In this document: positions 28,001-38,291 of the stretch, piece by piece
How positions within the stretch are numbered: position 1 is the stretch's first letter
Layout: each line of letters starts with the position of its first letter
From: Nectonema munidae
Taxonomy: Eukaryota > Nematomorpha > Nectonematoida > Nectonematidae
NCBI GenBank assembly: GCA_030549495.1
Contig: JAUIRK010001045.1
Coordinates: 84,593-148,592 of the forward strand
Reading direction: 5' to 3'
Length of the DNA stretch: 64,000 nucleotides
The notes under the pieces: model-generated
Told to the model about the DNA's origin: nothing
Databases searched by the model: none
The model's input: only the letters and a program-made list of their open reading frames with translations
Program-made: the position numbers and the translations under genes

Positions 28001-30232
28001 TTTTCTTAAAAATAAGCATCATTGCTAAATTCAGCAAACTTGAAAATGGGTATATATGTTTAAAAAGATTTTAAAATTAACTCAATATAAATCTTTATTT
28101 TGAAATGAGGTGGAATATATAAATAATTTATTTGGCCTGTTTTATTGATTTTCTTAAAAATAAACATCATTGCTAAATTCAGCAAACTTGAAAATGGGTA
28201 TATATGTGTAAAAAGATTTTAAAATTAACTCAATAAAAATCTTTATTTTGAAATGAGGTGGAATATATAAATCATTTCTTTGGCCTGTTTTATTGATTTT
28301 CTTAAAAATAAGCATCATTGCTAAATTCAGCAAACTTGAAAATGGGTATATATGTTTAAAAAGATTTTAAAATTAACTCAATATAAATCTTTATTTTGAA
28401 ATGAGGTGGAATATATAAATAATTTATTTGGCCTGTTTTATTGATTTTCTTAAAAAATAAGCATCATTGCTAAATTCAGCAAACTTGAAAATGGGTATAT
28501 ATGTGTAAAAAGATTTTAAAATTAACTCAATAAAATTTTTTATTTTGAAATGAGGTGGAATATATAAATAATTTATTTGGCCTGTTTTATTGATTTTCTT
28601 AAAAAATAAGCATCATTGCTAAATTCAGCAAACTTGAAAATGGGTATATATGTTTAAAAAGATTTTAAAATTAACTCAATATAAATCTTTATTTTGAAAT
28701 GAGGTGGAATATATAAATAATTTCTTTGGCCTGTTTTATTGATTTTCTTAAAAAATAAGCATCATTGCTAAATTCAGCAAACTTGAAAATGGGTATATAT
28801 GTGTAAAAAGATTTTAAAATTAACTCAATAAAAATCTTTATTTTGAAATGAGGTGGAATATATAAATAATTTATTTGGCCTGTTTTATTGATTTTCTTAA
28901 AAATAAGCATCATTGCTAAATTCAGCAAACTTGAAAATGGGTATATATGTGTAAAAACATTTTAAAATTAACTCAATAAAAATTTTTATTTTGAAATGAG
29001 GTGGAATATATAAATAATTTATTTGGCCTGTTTTATTGATTTTCTTAAAAATAAGCATCATTGCTAAATTCAGCAAACTTGAAAATGGGTATATATGTTT
29101 AAAAACTTTTTAAAATTAACTCAATATAAATCTTTATTTTTAAATGAGGTGGAATATATAAATCATTTCTTTGGCCTGTTTTATTGATTTTCTTAAAAAA
29201 TAAGCATCATTGCTAAATTCAGCAAACTTGAAAATGGGTATATATGTTTAAAAAGATTTTAAAATTAACTCAATAAAATTTTTTATTTTTAAATGAGGTG
29301 GAATATATAAATCATTTCTTTGGCCTGTTTTATTGATTTCTTAAAAAATAAGCATCATTGCTAAATTCAGCAAACTTGAAAATGGGTATATATGTTTAAA
29401 AACATTTTAAAATTAACTCAATAAAATTTTTTATTTTGAAATGAGGTGGAATATATAAATAATTTATTTGGCCTGTTTTATTGATTTTCTTAAAAATAAG
29501 CATCATTGCTAAATTCAGCAAACTTGAAAATGGGTATATATGTTTAAAAAGATTTTAAAATTAACTCAATAAAATTTTTTATTTTTAAATGAGGTGGAAT
29601 ATATAAATAATTTCTTTGGCCTGTTTTATTGATTTTCTTAAAAATAAGCATCATTGCTAAATTCAGCAAACTTGAAAATGGGTATATATGTGTAAAAACT
29701 TTTTAAAATTAACTCAATAAAATTTTTTATTTTTAAATGAGGTGGAATATATAAATCATTTCTTTGGCCTGTTTTATTGATTTTCTTAAAAAATAAGCAT
29801 CATTGCTAAATTCAGCAAACTTGAAAATGGGTATATATGTGTAAAAACTTTTTAAAATTAACTCAATAAAAATCTTTATTTTGAAATGAGGTGGAATATA
29901 TAAATCATTTCTTTGGCCTGTTTTATTGATTTTCTTAAAAAATAAGCATCATTGCTAAATTCAGCAAACTTGAAAATGGGTATATATGTGTAAAAACTTT
30001 TTAAAATTAACTCAATAAAAATTTTTATTTTGAAATGAGGTGGAATATATAAATCATTTCTTTGGCCTGTTTTATTGATTTTCTTAAAAAAAAGCATCAC
30101 CACTAAATTCAGCAAACTTGAAAATGGGTATATATGTGTAAAAACTTTTTAAAATTAACTCAATAAAAATCTTTATTTTGACATGATGTGGAATATATAA
30201 ATCATTTCTTTGACAAACCACATATGGCCCAC

Positions 30233-30570
30233 CTTAAAGGCAAAAGAGATTTGAAAATGAAAATTCTAGGGTGCAGTTCCACGAGGTTAATAGATTCGTG
30301 TTTGAATTCGCTGGTCCGCAAATCTTAAATTCTAGCGGTTTAACCGAAGATCAACTATTGGGCCACATTAAGACCATTGCGGTAAAAAGCGTTCACATAG
30401 ATGTTCATAGAGTCAATTTTTCTAAAATGCGTCAAGGGAGGGGGAAAACATAACTTAATTTGTAGCTAGACTAAATGCTGCGGCGTCTCAATGCGGGTTT
30501 ACTATCCTATGTTGGAATATTAACTGCGGGCGCATCTGCTACTCTAAAGAAATTTACCTTTTTAAATCAC
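30233..30570 (+). mobile_element. Fossil gag fragment of an LTR (Gypsy-like) element
   Basis: A short conceptual peptide (VNRFVFEFAG, HIDVHRVNFSKMRQG, then FVARLNAAASQCGF) resembles the capsid-region tail of Gag in Gypsy-type LTR elements found in many invertebrates. It is an isolated, broken fragment. No LTR, protease, polymerase or integrase part is visible near it. It sits about 20 bp from the right edge of the satellite. Family assignment is from motif resemblance only. Confidence 0.5.
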
Positions 30571-30602
30571 ATTTTTGTTGGGAGTTGACTACCTTGCTAG
30601 AT

Positions 30603-30654
30603 AAATATTTTCTCTGCTTTTCAGCCATTTTAATTTTACATCACTTGATTACTA
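30603..30654 (+). repeat. 52-bp direct repeat, left copy
   Basis: Reads AAATATTTTCTCTGCTTTTC onward and recurs with a few mismatches at 35433-35485 in the same orientation. The pair brackets the LINE 3' fragment and the hAT element. It could be a long target-site duplication of a LINE insertion or the remains of a dispersed repeat. Confidence 0.6.
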
Positions 30655-30779
30655 GGTAGGTTGGTAGATCTCAAAGCACATTCCAGCGTGTGATATCCTC
30701 GCGTAAGCTTAAGAGTTGGAAGATGGAGATGTTGGTAGAGCTAGGGAGGAGTCACGAATGTTATTCTAAAATAGAAAAT

Positions 30780-31716
30780 GAAAGGAGGCAGATTAGTTTG
30801 TCATAGGGTTTTCAACGGTGGTGAGAGTTGTTTCAATGGTGTCAATGAGGGTTGCGAGGGATTTTAGTAATGTTGGGTGTAACAGATCTGAGAGTGCTGT
30901 TGGAGATCTAAGCAAAGAAAGGCAGCGACTTAGAAGATCTTGGCGATGATAAGAGAAGATTTGACATGTGAAGATGAGATGGTATGGCTTTCTATTGTGT
31001 CGCATCAGAAACGACAGTATGGATTTTCTCTAAATTTAATTCGGAAGAGAAATGCTTTTCATGGACAGTGGCCTGATTGCCAACGAATAGTTTTGTTTTT
31101 GAAAGTTGCGTGTATTGTGCTGATGTGCGGAAAAGAGAAGATTAGGCATTTTGAAATGAAGGGACATCTGCCATTCTTCTAGAGAGGATAAGTGAATGTG
31201 CGTTAGAAAGGTTTTAAGAGGTAGGGAGTTGATGAGAGGGATGTGGGTGGTTAGGTGTAAGTTTGAAGTTAGGTAGTCTACGAGGGAGTTTTCTGGGATG
31301 TTTAGGTGAGCAGGGCAACCGCATAGGTGTATGTGGTAATGTTTCGTAAGATTGATTAGAGAGGAGGCGAGTTAAAGGAGGGAAAGAGGATGTTGTGTGA
31401 TAGAGAGAGATCGTGGATTAAGTTTTGTGCATCGGTAAAGAAATGGATGGTAGTAAAGTGGAGAAGGAGGTAGTTCATGTTTTTGTTATCGTAGTGCAGG
31501 CGTGTAAAAGGCTGAAGATTTCGCATTCGGGATTGAAAGTATCGAGAGCGATGGGTGTGAAAGGGGTGAGCCTTTGAAGAAGGCGTAAGCAAAGAAGGCA
31601 CCGAGGGATTTCTTTGAGGCGTCTGTGAAGATACGTAGGGAGGTTGATGAAGAGTTAGAGCGAAAGTGTGAAATTGATTATTTTACAAAAAATTTGTTTT
31701 TGCATAGAGGTTTTGA
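30780..31716 (-). mobile_element. LINE 3' region: RNase H domain and C-terminal tail, broken
   Basis: Minus-strand conceptual translation, in more than one frame, gives RNase H landmarks in order: IFTDASKKSLGAFF (about 31640), FFTDAQNLIHDLS (about 31430) and CGCPAHLNIPENSLVDYL (about 31310-31260). The last matches the WxPGHxxIxGNExxD signature. A tail follows with RHNRKPYHLIFTCQIF and R-D-L-L residues, like the Cys/His C-terminus of Jockey/I-type LINEs, ending at a stop near 30793. Frameshifts between the RNase H blocks and a stop before the tail show it is dead. The 3.67-kb hAT element interrupts it at 31717-31724. The reverse-transcriptase part is absent from the window. Confidence 0.65.
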
Positions 31717-31724
31717 ATGGATTT
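31717..31724 (+). repeat. 8-bp target-site duplication, left
   Basis: ATGGATTT here is repeated exactly at 35393-35400, on either side of a hAT-type element. Eight bases is the usual hAT duplication length. The left terminus carries four extra bases (CCAT) before the shared GGTGTCTAC terminus, so the exact end is slightly uncertain. Confidence 0.6.
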
Positions 31725-31932
31725 CCATGGTGTCTACAGTTTTTTGAAACCGTTTTTCAAGGGTTTTTTCAACGTTACAATATTTTTTTCAAGGTTAAGA
31801 TGTTAACATCATTAGTTTATATCTTTTTAAAAAAAAATTATAAAGAATGTTTCATGAGTTTCGTTTGCTAATAACCATTTACATATTTAAAAATATTTTT
31901 TTTATACTAAATATAATTTTGATAAGAAAATA

Positions 31933-34195
31933 TTAATTGAAAGAAACATATAAATAAAGATCGCATAACTTTTTTTTTATTAATTCAGTTTCTTGATTTA
32001 GTTGTAAGAGTTGATCTGTGCTTATCTTCACAACTTTCTTTTTCTTCTCTTCGTTCTCTGATAAAGTTAATTCCAACTTTCTCTTTTTTTCTTTTGAAGT
32101 TATTTCTGAAATATTTTCTCTTTTCTTTTTTTCCAAAGCTTCCGTATATAATTTTCTTGAATTCTCTACACTCAGAAGCATACTTTTATCAATCGTAACA
32201 TTCTTTATTCCAACATGGCTTTGAATGTGATCATATACCATTCTTCTGTTAAAGATCTTTCTTGTAGATTATCATTCAGGCAATCTTTGTTAATGGAAAA
32301 AGATCTTCCAACAGCAGCATTAGAGTGGAAAAGAGTGAAAATTATTTGAACTACTTTTTTCAAAGACTCATTTTCATCAAGCAATTCCAATATTTCATCC
32401 CAAAATTCTTCAAGCTTTTTGGTTTTAATATTAATCTCTACATAACTTTTTACATTTTGAATAAACTTTAGTTCTCTATAAGCTCGCAAAGCATCGTTTC
32501 CTTCTTCTCCAGTAATCCACTTCTTTTCGACTAAAGCATCCAAAACTCCTTTGATCATTTCTTCATTGTTATCTAAAAGACGTTCCGGTAGAAAACATCT
32601 AATATCAGAAACAAGTTTGTTTTTAATGGTGATCTATTCACTATTTTATGAAAAACTCCAAGAAGAAAGTTCTTGCAACCCTTTCTAAAATCGTTAATAG
32701 CATTTGCATCAATTTGATAACTTTTTAAAAAAATTTTCAGTTCATTTCTGGTAGTAAACCCTAAATCAATCTTAGATTGATGTTAAAAAACAACTTTCTT
32801 CTTCTGCAGCTTTGCACAAAGCGTCTCCAGTTTTAAGATTATATAAAAAATCATTTTGAAGAAAATAAGAAGCAACGTTTAATGTCACTTTATACAACTT
32901 GTCATACAAAAAAGGAATCAAAATATCATTTGTTTGAAATTCCAATAAAAAAGGTTTAAGTTCCTTGGCTACATTAACGAAAAAAGCTATCTTCGCATTT
33001 AAAAGTTCATCTTTCATCCTCTCTGAAATAAGTGGAATATTTAGGAACACATTTATTTTTTCGCAGGCTTCTACATAATCTTTCAAGTGAGGTAACAAAA
33101 ACAAAGCTCTTTCACCACATTTAATGTTCTCAAGCCATCTAACATTACAGAACTTCATAGGAAACACTTTAATATTTGTAAAACTAATAAAGTCGGAACG
33201 CTTTGTGCGAACATCTTTGAAAAGATTATAAATATCTCTCAAAAAGGGGATAATTTTCCAATTCGAAAGACTTTCTCCATTTTTGAAGGCTCCATGTACA
33301 ACATGAAGAGAACAACTTCCTACCTCTAAAATTTCAGGATTGTTTTCATTTTGTTCATAGGAATAATTTTTGAAAATCTTCAAAAATTTCCAGTTTACAG
33401 CAGGTCCATCCATAGATATTTGAACAATTCTGGAAATTTTAATTGAGTCCAGAGTACAGAGGAATTTTTCAAGCAAATCAGAAGCTGTTGAGTGCCCTAA
33501 AAAAGTAGAACCCCAGTATCAAGTGAAAAACTTTATTTAGAGTTTCATCAAAAGAGACTGAGATGAATTCAGACTGCAAAACATCGCTTTTCAGCAAATT
33601 ATGAAAATGAGGGGCTAGTCCGAAATTAATTATATATGATAATTTGTCTTTACCGAGCTTCATAACTTGAGCATTCTGATAATCAAAAATCATAATTTTT
33701 TGAACCTCAACGCCTTCACTGCCAGCTCTCGACGAAAGATTAGAATAAACAACGTGCATAGTCCACAATATTTCAGCTTTTTTTATTAGATCACAAACAG
33801 GTAAAAAACATGATTTTTTTCCTTTGCAAAACATTGGTGAAGTTTGAATCTGTCTCAATAAAGCAAATTGGCGTGCTTGAACTTTGACTATATAAATTTG
33901 ATACTGACAAACTTTGTTGAGGCTCGTTGTGCTTGATAAAACTCGAAATATTTTCTTGTTTAGCAGCCTTCAAAGCTTTCAAATGTTTGACACTTTTGTC
34001 GTGATGACTTGAAAGCGCACTTCTACCCATTCTACCCAAAGTTATGTCCTTCTTACAAAGAACACAATATGCTAAGTGAGGATCATTTTTATTTTCTTTC
34101 AACCATGGCTTCCATTCAGGAACACTCAGCCATTCACTAAGGAAAGAACTCTTCCAAGCTGATTTATTACTGGGCATGTAATAGATAGATGGCAA
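31933..34195 (-). pseudogene. hAT transposase with BED-like zinc finger, decayed
   Basis: Domains run in order on the minus strand. An N-terminal zinc finger (AYCVLCKKDITLGRMG with HHDKSVKH downstream) begins just after the ATG at 34195 and resembles BED fingers, which bind transposon ends. Next come ISVSFDETLNK (about 33560) and ISMDGPAVNW (about 33415), matching the first catalytic-core blocks. CNVRWLENIKCGERALFLLPHL follows (about 33145), a family hallmark. The C-terminal dimerisation block is FHSNAAVGRSFSINKD (about 32320), and then YDHIQSHVGI and a Lys/Glu-rich coiled tail. Breaks: a frame change near 33850; loss of roughly 20 codons plus a frame change near 33500, where the QMDxxxRYWD-type block should be; a gap at 32560-32770 with stops; and a frame change near 32210. 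A product would need about 690-700 residues, and the longest intact piece is 234. Confidence 0.85.
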
Positions 34196-34409
34196 AATGC
34201 TAATTTAAAACTAATAGAAGAAACGAACAAATATAGCGAGAATTTATAAAACTCCTTTGTACAATGAAACAAAAATTGAAATGAGATGAAAATAAGTGTG
34301 CATGATTGATGAAAAATAATAATGCTGTGTGTGCTAGTAAGAAGCGAATATTATGCAGCAGTGAACATTTGTAACGGTAAGCGAACATTTATTTTTTAAA
34401 TATTGTGTT

Positions 34410-34456
34410 GATGATTCTGATAATGATGATTCTGATGATGATGTGATGATGATGTT
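34410..34456. repeat. GAT-type microsatellite
   Basis: Imperfect GATGATTCT/GATGATGAT units inside the hAT element. Confidence 0.7.
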
Positions 34457-34717
34457 ATATTTGAAGGAAAACACAAGAGAGGGACAAGGATAAGTAAAAA
34501 GTGTAAGAGAAAATGTAAACACAAAAGACATAGCCCATGACAATGGAAATAGTTTATGTTAGAGAGAGGGAAGCACTCTGCTTAGATGCTGCAAATGTCC
34601 GAGTGCTGCAAATGTCCTAGAATCAATAATTTTCCCGCCTAGCAACTTCCTTATGAGCATTGTCATGAAACATAGCTCGTAGTATCGGTAAACGGAGAAG
34701 CATGAATGAGGAGGAGA

Positions 34718-35049
34718 AGTGAACTTTTTTTTTTTTTTTTTCCCTGTGTTGGGGGTGTGTGGTTTTTTTTCCACGAAAGAAGTTTTTTCTTCCCTCTCCT
34801 CCCCCACCCCACATCCCCTCTCCCCCTCACATTTTCTTTTTCCACTTCATTATTATTATTGGGGGAGGAGGGGAGAAAGTTATTGTTAAGGAATTTTTTT
34901 TTTTTTTTTTTTCCCTTGAATTGTGTTGTTATAAAAAAAAAAGTTTCTTCCTCTCCCCCCCCCCCTCACTTCTCCTCCCTCCTTTCCTTTCTTTTTCTTT
35001 TTTTTTTTTTTTTCTTTTTTTTTTTTTGTTTTTTTTGTTTTTTATTTTT

Positions 35050-35125
<76 letters not shown>

Positions 35126-35130
35126 AACGT
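34718..35130 (+). repeat. 400-bp homopyrimidine tract with a 70+ base poly-T run
   Basis: The strand is almost entirely T and C, with G-rich interruptions only at 34750-34770 and 34855-34880. It ends in an unbroken T run (about 35050-35118) followed directly by A residues. Several overlapping phenylalanine-rich open frames here are artefacts of the composition. It lies between the transposase start and the right terminus of the hAT element. Length of the T run is likely uncertain in any assembly. Confidence 0.9.
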
Positions 35131-35432
35131 AGTATCAAACAGAAAACAAAAGAGTATTGAAACAACTTATCATTATCTCCATTATTATATCAATGATTAT
35201 ATGATATCATTTCAACGTACGTACAACAAACTTTAATAGAAAAGTCTTAAGAAAAACATTCTTAAACCTATTATTCATATAAAAAGCAAATTTTTGGAAA
35301 GTTTTCAAGGTTTATAATCATCTTTCAAGGTGTTTTTAAGGTTTTCAAGATAGGTTTTTATTTTCAAGGGGTTTTCAAGGTCCGTAGACACCATGGATTT
35401 TGTGCTGATGGGTGAGTTGGACCTAACCAGAA

Positions 35433-35485
35433 AAATATTTTCACTGCTTTTACAGCCATTTTAACTTTACATCACTTGATTACTA
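35433..35485 (+). repeat. 53-bp direct repeat, right copy
   Basis: Partner of 30603-30654, about 90 percent identical by eye, same orientation. It lies just outside the right 8-bp duplication of the hAT element. Confidence 0.6.
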
Positions 35486-35699
35486 AATAAAAACATATTG
35501 TTTTAATACAAAAAAAATAATTAACTTATAGGATAACAAAAATATACAATACATTACACACAATTTGTAAACAACAATGTAAACACTTGTTTCTCTCTTG
35601 TCCAAACAATCTTAAAATATATATAATATGTTTATAGACACACAAAACTCTAAAAATAAAAAAATTACTTTTATCAAATAGTGAAAACATTCCTTCTTG
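35486..35699. other. AT-rich spacer
   Basis: Nothing recognisable. It separates the right direct-repeat copy from the LINE endonuclease fragment. Confidence 0.4.
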
Positions 35700-36190
35700 G
35701 GGGAGACTTTTTATTGATTAGTCTCCAATTTTGCTCCAATTCAGCTGGCTTTTTTGAAATTTGTGTAGATTCTGGTTTGGATATGATGTTTTGAGTGTTT
35801 GATGTGAATATGGGAATGTGGTATGATGATAAAAAGTTTTAAATTTACCAAGTGTATCGTTTAGTAGATGTGTTGGCATAGTAGTAATATGTGGTTATGT
35901 CGGTTGTTAAAATGTTGGGGTTGACTTATTTGTTGGAATTCTGGTGTGTGTGTGTCTGTATTAATTATTATAGAGTGTACGTTGTGTATGAGGTTTTTAA
36001 TAATTTAGCCTCTGTTGGGAGAAGTCCATTCTGTTGAATGTGCATTGATGTCGCCGGTTAGAATAAAGTTTATGCGGTTAAAAAGGTGTGTGAATAAGTT
36101 AGTTATGTGGGCATTATCTTTTGAATTCAAATGTTTTCTCGGTGGTATGTAAATGTGATGAGAGTTGTTATTTAAAATGGTACCTTAAGT
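35700..36190 (-). mobile_element. LINE endonuclease fragment
   Basis: The minus-strand translation contains NSHHIYIPP, then FNRINFILTGDINAHSTEW at about 36070-36015, then NRG (about 36010) followed by a stop and NLIHNVHSIIINTDT. This is the GDxNAHxxxW...RG landmark set of APE endonucleases in Jockey/I-type LINEs. At least one in-frame stop follows the RG motif. It has the same orientation as the RNase H fragment at 30.8-31.7 kb. They may be two ends of one element with the middle deleted, or separate copies. Confidence 0.7.
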
Positions 36191-37043
36191 CGTATCACCA
36201 TAATCCATTGTATGGATAAATTTATTTTAAAATATAGAGAAATTTTTTTGGCGTTAAGTCAGGTGTGAAAGCTAATTTACTGACAGATGGAGCATTATTA
36301 ATCATCTAAAGTTAGCTTATTTCAAAAATTAAGACAATATTTAGCAAAAAATGACGCAAATGTAATTTATTTTGAATTTTATATATTTGTCATTGATTGA
36401 TTAGCAGGTTTTATTGATTTTCATTAAAAATAATTAAATAAATAAACTACACCAAAAGATTCCCAATAAATTATTTAGCAGGTTGACATGAAAATTTTGT
36501 AAACATATTGGATATTGGAAATCATTATGTCACCGAGGAATCAAAAATAGCCCACAATGAATAGGACTAAGATGCCCTACTGTTTTTAATCTGACATTTT
36601 CTAAACGGCCACAAGTAGAGCAAGTTAGTGCTCGTTCGCATTAATTCTGGATGAAGTGTAATCGTGAATCAAATGCATATCCCAAATCTCTAGATTTGTC
36701 TGAAATGCGAAATGAGGTAAACAAGCCTGAGAGAAGGAAGTTATAATGAAGAAAAAACAAAATAGAAAAATTAATGTTTCAAGTAAAAACGATATTTTAT
36801 AGGTGGAATAAATAACTAGTTTAAAAAAGTCGAATAAAATCAGATAAAAAGAAGATAGACTTGCAAAGTGATTTATCTTTAAAATAAGGAACTATTTCTT
36901 CACACTTTACGCAATAATAATTGATCATTTAAAACAATAAATAAAAACAAAATAACAAAAATAAAATAATTCATCGTGGTCGTAAAATTAAAAGCTAAAA
37001 GGTGTCTAGACATGAAGTGCATTGATGGAGCCATTTGTCACAA
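36191..37043. other. Probable 3' flank/UTR of the ENL/AF9 gene, AT-rich
   Basis: No coding sequence is recognised. It lies immediately downstream of the ENL/AF9 stop codon on the minus strand, so part of it is likely 3' UTR; no convincing minus-strand polyadenylation signal was singled out. Positions about 36405-36450 (GGTTTTATTGATTTTCATTA, then AATAAACTACACC) resemble the start of the satellite monomer and may be a diverged solitary copy. Confidence 0.4.
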
Positions 37044-38291
37044 CTAATCAGTGAGGATTTCTTGAATCTTTTTCACAGTAGACTTTTCCAGTTTACACAA
37101 ATCAAAGTCGAAGGTAGAACTTGATAGCCTGTACTTTTCGGTGCTAACAATGATGTCTACGATCTTCTGAACGGTGTTACGATCCTTGAGCGACATCAAG
37201 TTCTGTTGCAGGCAAAGCAACTCATTCACGTATTCTGCTGTGTACACCGCCTCGTCCTCCTCTGCCTGGGTCAGCCACTCCTTTCTTTCGGCGGCTTTAT
37301 TGAGATCGGCGTCTCGCTTCGTACTCCCTTTCTTGTTGCAGACAAGCGTCGACTTGTTGCATTTCTTCAAATTAGTGCTGCCGTAATTACTTTCTTGATC
37401 CTTTTTCCTCTCGCAAGCGCGTTGTGCTTTGCCCGGAGTTTTAGGAGCGCGTGGCACCACTTCTGTGTTGGAGACGGGACTGAGCACGAGACAACTTCGA
37501 GTGTTGCATTCTTCTTCGAGTTGTCGGGCTGCGCAGCTTTGCTCTTTCTTGGCGCAGGGTGTGGCAAGATGCTGCGGAATGGGCGTTGAGTGGATGCAGG
37601 GATTGGGTGTCCCCTTTTTGTCATCTCCTTTGCTCTGGGAAAGTGCTTTGGCGTTTGTTGGGGGAGTAGTTGTCTGAGATTTATTCGTTCTCGGTTTAAT
37701 GGCGTCTAGATTGCGATGAATGGCACGAGCATGTGGCGACGTAACGCTGCTCTTGAGGGTCTCGTCTTGATGGCTTTCGTGGCAAGGATAGGGAGCCTCC
37801 AGCTCATCGCTGCTGCCACTGCTACACACTCCTGGAGATCTTGAAACCGCTTTTCTTTCTTTGCTGGCGACCACGACGGCTGGTTTGCGTGTCCACTCAC
37901 TGGGATAAACGACTGATTCAGGAGCCGACGTGTGGACTGAGCGCTTTTCTTCCTCTTGAGGAAATTCGTTCTTGCTTTTCTTGCGCACTGCTTCCTCAGA
38001 AGCAGGCTTGTCCCTCTTGGAAGTGTGATCGCTGGAAGTGGCGGCCCCCGACGACCCTACTTCAGAAATGTCACTTATTTTGAAAGAATTAACTGTCTCT
38101 ATTCTGCTGACTTTGTCAAGGGAACAACTTGCTTCCGCTTTAAAAGGGAGCTCTGTTTTGAGAGGAGAGGTGTTGAAAGTTTTGGACTCTACTTTGGACG
38201 AAAAAAGGCTTTTTGAAGAGTCAGAGATGCTCTTCTGAATGCTCACGTTCGTTTTAGAAGACTTCTTGCCAGGATAGACCAGCGGGCTCTC
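37044..38291 (-). CDS. MLLT3: ENL/AF9 terminal coding exon with AHD domain
   Basis: The exon encodes 415 residues and the TAG stop at 37044-37046. The acceptor is a good pyrimidine-rich tract ending TATTTAAG just before 38291; the open frame continues upstream to 38531 but that part is intron. The first 340 residues are low-complexity, Ser/Lys/Thr-rich and probably disordered, with basic clusters such as RKKSKNEF that could serve as nuclear localisation signals. The last 77 residues form the ANC1-homology domain: [21 protein letters not shown], a [10 protein letters not shown] helix, then [17 protein letters not shown]. These correspond to AF9 DELVELHRRLMTLRERH and TTFDFDLCSLDKTTVRK. GC content is visibly higher than in the flanking introns, as expected of a constrained exon. 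Confidence 0.95.
   Translation of the reverse strand, partial: ESPLVYPGKKSSKTNVSIQKSISDSSKSLFSSKVESKTFNTSPLKTELPFKAEASCSLDKVSRIETVNSFKISDISEVGSSGAATSSDHTSKRDKPASEEAVRKKSKNEFPQEEEKRSVHTSAPESVVYPSEWTRKPAVVVASKERKAVSRSPGVCSSGSSDELEAPYPCHESHQDETLKSSVTSPHARAIHRNLDAIKPRTNKSQTTTPPTNAKALSQSKGDDKKGTPNPCIHSTPIPQHLATPCAKKEQSCAARQLEEECNTRSCLVLSPVSNTEVVPRAPKTPGKAQRACERKKDQESNYGSTNLKKCNKSTLVCNKKGSTKRDADLNKAAERKEWLTQAEEDEAVYTAEYVNELLCLQQNLMSLKDRNTVQKIVDIIVSTEKYRLSSSTFDFDLCKLEKSTVKKIQEILTD

Larger units (their letters stand above)
2262..30212. repeat. 28-kb tandem satellite array, about 149-bp monomer, about 185-190 copies
   Basis: A single head-to-tail repeat fills this span. Successive GGCCTGTTTTATTG landmarks lie 148-150 bp apart (for example 2860, 3010, 3160, 3309). 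The monomer is very AT-rich and its consensus has no CpG. One block, about TAAATTCAGCAAACTTG through AAAATGGGTATATATG, is almost invariant over the array. The segment after CTCAATAAAA varies among a few discrete types: GACATGATGTG, TTAAATGAGGTGG, GAAATGAGGTGG and GAGATTATGTG. Position-specific variants cluster: GAGATTATG with ACAAATTTTT at 10.1-13.1 kb; GAAATGAGG with AAATAATTTATTTGG and a one-A deletion (148-bp units) mainly at 20-30 kb. The left edge is a diverged half-monomer abutting a LINE; the right edge ends in CATTTCTTTG beside a gag fossil. Open frames of about 79 codons inside are by-products of the period. Confidence 0.97.
31725..35392 (-). mobile_element. 3.67-kb hAT transposon with matching ends, transposase broken
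   Basis: The ends share the short inverted terminus GGTGTCTAC (left after CCAT; right as GTAGACACC). Flanks are identical 8-bp ATGGATTT. Both ends carry clusters of a TTTTCAAGG motif: left near 31757 and 31788, right near 35300-35380 with several copies, suggestive of transposase-binding subterminal repeats. Inside, on the minus strand, lies a hAT transposase (31933-34195) and a long pyrimidine-rich tract (34718-35118). The element landed inside older LINE sequence. It is dead by virtue of the damaged transposase, but its ends might still be mobilised by an active relative. Confidence 0.75.

Noticed and set aside
18429-30115. Repeated minus-strand open frames of 60-79 codons with near-identical peptides in the satellite
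   Set aside because: They arise because the 148-149-bp unit happens to lack stops in one frame for two units; frame shifts with each unit length change, and no start context, splice signal or selection is visible.
2262-30212. CRISPR-like array
   Set aside because: Whole units repeat without unique spacers, the setting is eukaryotic, and there are no cas genes.
34706-35236. Long phenylalanine/leucine-rich open frames
   Set aside because: Products of the poly-T and T/C tract; no protein-like composition.
37174-38238. Plus-strand open frames opposite the ENL/AF9 terminal exon
   Set aside because: Shadows of the real minus-strand exon; no independent homology.
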